From Bacteroidia bacterium (GTDB taxonomy: Bacteria; Bacteroidota; Bacteroidia; NS11-12g; UBA955): 54,365 nucleotides of DNA. Below the pieces are notes generated by a model that saw only the letters and a list, made by a program, of their open reading frames with translations, searched no databases and was not told where the DNA came from. The translations under genes were made by a program, and so were the position numbers. The DNA lies in the NCBI GenBank assembly GCA_023228875.1, contig JALOAG010000012.1:1-54365 (forward strand), given 5' to 3'. Below are positions 51,972-54,365 of this stretch, piece by piece (position 1 is the stretch's first letter; the number at the start of each line of letters is the position of its first letter).

Positions 51972-52529
51972 ATGCGGCGTTTGTTTGATTTCCTTTTTTC
52001 AGTTGCGGGGTTGCTGATTATTTGGCCCGTTGGACTGGTGCTATATATCATAGGACTTTTTGATACAGGGAGTCCTTTTTTTATTCAGGAACGGGTGGGG
52101 AAGAATCAAAAGCCGTTTCGGCTGGTTAAATTCCGTACCATGCGAAAGGACACCAAATCTGTGGCCTCGCATTTGGCTGATCCTTCTGCCATTACAAAGT
52201 TTGGACACTTTCTGCGTAAAACCAAATTGGATGAACTGCCTCAGCTTATCAACGTGGCCAAAGGCGACATGAGTTTTGTAGGTCCCAGGCCGAATTTGTA
52301 TAACCAAACGGAATTGATTGCTGAGCGAGACAAGCTGGGCGTTTACAACCACCTGCCCGGCATCACCGGACTGGCCCAGATCAACGAAATTGACATGTCC
52401 ACCCCTGTTCTATTGGCCGAGACCGATGCCCAAATGATGGAAGGGCTGACCCTCAGGCGGTATTTCTATTACATCTTTGCGACGGTGCTGGGGAAGGGGC
52501 AGGGGGATAGGGTGAAGGGTGAGGGGTGA
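51972..52529 (+). CDS. monotopic phosphoglycosyl transferase (initiating sugar transferase)
   Basis: 185 residues, PglC/WcaJ-core size. An N-terminal re-entrant hydrophobic helix (5-30), SPFFIQERVGKNQKPFRLVK, the catalytic Asp87-Glu88 pair in KTKLDELPQL, FVGPRPNL and LPGITGLAQIN are all present. It moves a sugar phosphate onto undecaprenyl phosphate, the first step of repeat-unit assembly. The last residues GQGDRVKGEG are encoded by a GTGA repeat cluster, so the natural C-terminus has been overwritten by the repeat. Confidence 0.93.
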   Translation: MRRLFDFLFSVAGLLIIWPVGLVLYIIGLFDTGSPFFIQERVGKNQKPFRLVKFRTMRKDTKSVASHLADPSAITKFGHFLRKTKLDELPQLINVAKGDMSFVGPRPNLYNQTELIAERDKLGVYNHLPGITGLAQINEIDMSTPVLLAETDAQMMEGLTLRRYFYYIFATVLGKGQGDRVKGEG

Positions 52530-52539
52530 AGGGTGATGG
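52510..52539 (+). repeat. GTGA-type repeat cluster at the end of the PGT gene
   Basis: GGGTGAAGGGTGAGGGGTGA then AGGGTGATGG: four near-perfect 7-8-base units, the last codons of the PGT gene lying within them. A shorter group (GGGGTGAGAGTGAAGGGTG) is at about 52724-52742. Confidence 0.75.
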
Positions 52540-52543
52540 CTTG

Positions 52544-52650
52544 CCAGATTGGATCAAGCGCGCCACTTTTCTTTTAGTTTTTACCAAGTGCCACATTAAT
52601 AGATAGTTACGTTTTTGTAAAAATCGAATGGCGCGCTAGATCCAATCTGG
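52544..52650 (+). repeat. 107-base element bounded by 22-base inverted repeats (MITE-like)
   Basis: The left arm 52544-52565 and the right arm 52629-52650 (reversed) agree at 21 of 22 positions. Both begin CCAGATTGGATC and end GCGCGCCA, with one central difference (A against T). The 63 bases between are AT-rich with no open frame. This could be a miniature inverted-repeat element, or a long hairpin in the transcript leaving the PGT gene. No target duplication was recognised. Confidence 0.75.
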
Positions 52651-52836
52651 GACTGCGTAATTATACCCGTTAGGGTGTTATTTTAAATGTTTTCGGATTT
52701 TTATACCCTGAAAGGTATACTAGGGGTGAGAGTGAAGGGTGCTAGGTTGCACGTTTTCTTTGACTAAGTGTATCATTTTTCTCTAGACGAGGATACAAAA
52801 AGTGGAACAGGTTTTGATGCAACTGGATGATAGCTA
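52651..52836 (+). other. rest of the 371-base gap after the PGT gene
   Basis: Contains a TATACC-CTGAAA-GGTATA hairpin near 52705 and the short GTGA group at about 52724-52742. No gene or further motif is visible. Confidence 0.4.
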
Positions 52837-52873
52837 TACAATTTTGGAATTCAATTCCAAAATTGTATTTTTG
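52837..52873 (+). promoter_or_regulatory. 31-base perfect palindrome overlapping a Bacteroidota promoter
   Basis: 52837-52867 is a perfect palindrome: 15-base arms starting TACAATTTTGGAATT around a central C. A -33 TTG lies inside it at 52844-52846, and exactly 19 bases later comes the -7 box TATTTTTG at 52866-52873, matching TAnnTTTG. The start codon is 27 bases further on. A protein binding the palindrome would cover both promoter elements, so this looks like an operator controlling the ATPase gene. Confidence 0.75.
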
Positions 52874-52900
52874 TATGTGTATTTACCTTATTATTAACAT

Positions 52901-54058
52901 ATGAAAATTGCACGACAGGCTCAGGTAGAGCTTCGATCATTGGCCGAGCAGTTTAGAGCGGTGGCTGTAGTGGGGCCTCGGCAATCGGGAAAAACGACGC
53001 TGGTTCGCATGACTTTTCCCGACAAGGAATACGTGAGTTTGGAGAACCCGGATACAAGAAATTTTGCATTGGAGGATCCGCGAGGTTTTTTGGCAGGTTT
53101 TCCTGAAGGAGCCATTCTGGATGAGGTGCAGCGTACTCCCGATATCTTCTCTTACTTACAACAGCTACTTGATGAGGATGCTACTTGTGGACGGTTTATA
53201 TTAACCGGATCAAACAATTTTCTTTTGCAAGAAAATATATCTCAGAGCTTGGCGGGGAGGGTGGGGTACCTGTTTTTGTTGCCTTTATCTTTGGGAGAGT
53301 TGCCAAATCCCGAGTTGCCGGTTAACGAGTTGTTGTATAAAGGTTTATACCCGGCTCTCCATAATGACGAAACGGAGGCAGAGACAAGTAGGTATTTCGC
53401 CAATTATATTAGAACATACGTAGAGCGTGATGTCAGGTTGATACGTAATATCACAAACCTGACGAGCTTTGAACGCTTTTTACGTTTGTGTGCCGGACGC
53501 ATTGGGCAGTTGTTGAACATGAATAACCTGGCCGTTGAAACAGGTGTGGATAACAAAACAATTGCTGCCTGGCTGTCTGTTTTAGAAGCGAGTTTTATTG
53601 TTTTCAGACTACAGCCTTACCACAAGAATTTCAACAAGCGCATTGTAAAGATGCCCAAATTGTATTTTTACGACACAGGGGTGGCCTCGGCATTGCTGGG
53701 CATTGAGAATGCAAATCAACTGAAGTTGCATCCCTTAAGAGGTGCGCTGTTTGAAAATATGATTGTGGTTGACTTTTTGAAAAACAGATACAATCAAGGC
53801 AAGTTGAGCAACCTCTATTTTTGGCGTGATAGCCTTGGAAGAGAGGTTGACTTACTGATTGAGAACCAGGATGGCTTGGTGCCAATAGAAATTAAATCCG
53901 GACAAACCATCACCAACGATTACTTTGGCTCGCTTACTGAGTGGTTAAAAATTTCGGGTGAGGAGAGAGGATGGATTATTTATGCGGGAGATAGTAAGCA
54001 AGTGCGCAGTAGTGGTATTACGGTTGTTCCTTTTAAAGAGGCGGCGGGTCAGATCTGA
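52901..54058 (+). CDS. AAA_14/DUF4143 ATPase
   Basis: 385 residues. Walker A is VVGPRQSGKTTL (23-34), LENPDTRNFALEDPRGFL follows, Walker B is GAILDEVQRTP, and FILTGSNNFLL is sensor 1. The C-terminal DUF4143 part has ETGVDNKTIAAWLSVLEASF and FRLQPYHKNFNKRIVKMPK, and then a PD-(D/E)xK-like end with FWRDSLGREVDLLIE and PIEIKSGQT. The D-x-L...E-x-K pattern could form a nuclease active site. These ATPases are very common in Bacteroidota and of unknown role. The palindromic promoter upstream probably controls it. Confidence 0.9.
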   Translation: MKIARQAQVELRSLAEQFRAVAVVGPRQSGKTTLVRMTFPDKEYVSLENPDTRNFALEDPRGFLAGFPEGAILDEVQRTPDIFSYLQQLLDEDATCGRFILTGSNNFLLQENISQSLAGRVGYLFLLPLSLGELPNPELPVNELLYKGLYPALHNDETEAETSRYFANYIRTYVERDVRLIRNITNLTSFERFLRLCAGRIGQLLNMNNLAVETGVDNKTIAAWLSVLEASFIVFRLQPYHKNFNKRIVKMPKLYFYDTGVASALLGIENANQLKLHPLRGALFENMIVVDFLKNRYNQGKLSNLYFWRDSLGREVDLLIENQDGLVPIEIKSGQTITNDYFGSLTEWLKISGEERGWIIYAGDSKQVRSSGITVVPFKEAAGQI

Positions 54059-54205
54059 TCTGGGAGTGCGCTCCTTTAAAAACACTCATTTAACAACAGT
54101 AAATACATCTGTAATATGCGGTTTATGTATATAAACCATGTATATGCTATTGTTATATTAAATTAATATTCCAATCTTTGCAATGATTTCATTATAAAAT
54201 AAGAT

Positions 54206-54365
54206 ATGGATTGGAACAGTTTAAGTAATACAGAAGTTATTCAGGAAATCGGCAGAAGAATTAAAAACTACCGACTAAGAAAGAAACTTACGCAGCAACA
54301 ACTTGCTGAGAAAGCGGGTATAAGTGTTTTTACTGTTGCTCAAATAGAGAAAGGTAATTCAGTAT
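54206..54365 (+). CDS. XRE-type helix-turn-helix regulator (5' part, cut by window end)
   Basis: 53 codons are visible. RRIKNYRLRKKLTQQQLAEK then AGISVFTVAQIEKGNS is a standard lambda-repressor/Cro-type HTH. The first 13 residues are a short leader. The remaining part lies beyond the window, so fusion to a larger domain cannot be judged. 147 bases separate it from the ATPase gene and include an AATCTTTG that is one base off the -7 consensus. Confidence 0.85.
   Translation, partial: MDWNSLSNTEVIQEIGRRIKNYRLRKKLTQQQLAEKAGISVFTVAQIEKGNSV

Noticed and set aside
54062..54076. Intrinsic terminator after the DUF4143 gene (GGAG-TGCG-CTCC-TTT)
   Set aside because: The four-pair stem and three T are too weak to claim.

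Overview
The window looks like a chromosomal segment of a Bacteroidota bacterium, probably Bacteroidales or a Marinilabiliales-like relative. This rests on gene content (SLBB-rich export protein, small monotopic sugar transferase, KTSC protein, S23-type four-helix protein, DUF4143 ATPase, IS21), on weak Shine-Dalgarno sequences, and on one textbook Bacteroidota promoter (TTG, 19 bases, TAnnTTTG) before the DUF4143 gene. Everything annotated with confidence lies on the + strand. The only minus-strand item is a decayed transposase.

1-28 kb is a Wzx/Wzy-type surface polysaccharide locus. It opens with two helical open frames, an SLBB export protein and a Wzz-like co-polymerase. A low-GC variable cassette follows: acyltransferase, Wzx flippase, GNAT and FemAB-like acyltransferases, a GINT1-like beta-propeller protein, Wzy polymerase, glycosyltransferases and a hexapeptide acetyltransferase. 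The higher-GC CapE-CapF-CapG trio should make UDP-L-FucNAc. A GNAT/deacetylase/ACP/ketoreductase/KAS III operon looks like a dedicated acyl-chain factory for decorating a sugar. The block ends with a WbpP-type 4-epimerase and a long nucleotide-sugar dehydrogenase. The locus is littered with relics: a decayed UDP-HexNAc dehydrogenase, a decayed CapA-like protein, a fragment of the neighbouring 4-epimerase and several unassigned broken frames.

28-51 kb is a low-GC accessory (defence) island lodged inside the polysaccharide locus. It begins with an S23-like four-helix protein wrapped in GTGA-rich tandem repeats and a hairpin-rich intergenic stretch. It then carries a nucleotidyltransferase pair, a HEPN-like protein, a SIR2-HerA pair with a KTSC protein, a DEDDh exonuclease, two membrane proteins (one SLATT/DUF4231), a complete IS21-family element, and the most interesting operon of the window. 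That operon runs TIR, NDT-like/TPR protein, HMUDK-helical-like protein, thymidylate-synthase-fold protein, Nmad1-like, second TIR, Nmad2-like, then a KAP-family NTPase. An AbiJ/HEPN-like protein and two small unassigned genes close the island.

51-54 kb returns to higher-GC polysaccharide genes: an NAD-dependent epimerase/reductase and the initiating phosphoglycosyl transferase. A 107-base inverted-repeat element, a DUF4143 ATPase under a palindromic promoter, and the start of an XRE-type regulator follow.

Main hypothesis: the TIR/TPR/thymidylate-synthase/Nmad operon is a nucleotide-modification-linked immune system in which pyrimidine-nucleotide chemistry is coupled to two TIR proteins and a TPR sensor. 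The family assignments come from motifs read by eye. The integrated function is inference. An IS21 copy sits 23 bases before the first gene of this operon and may have changed its transcription.
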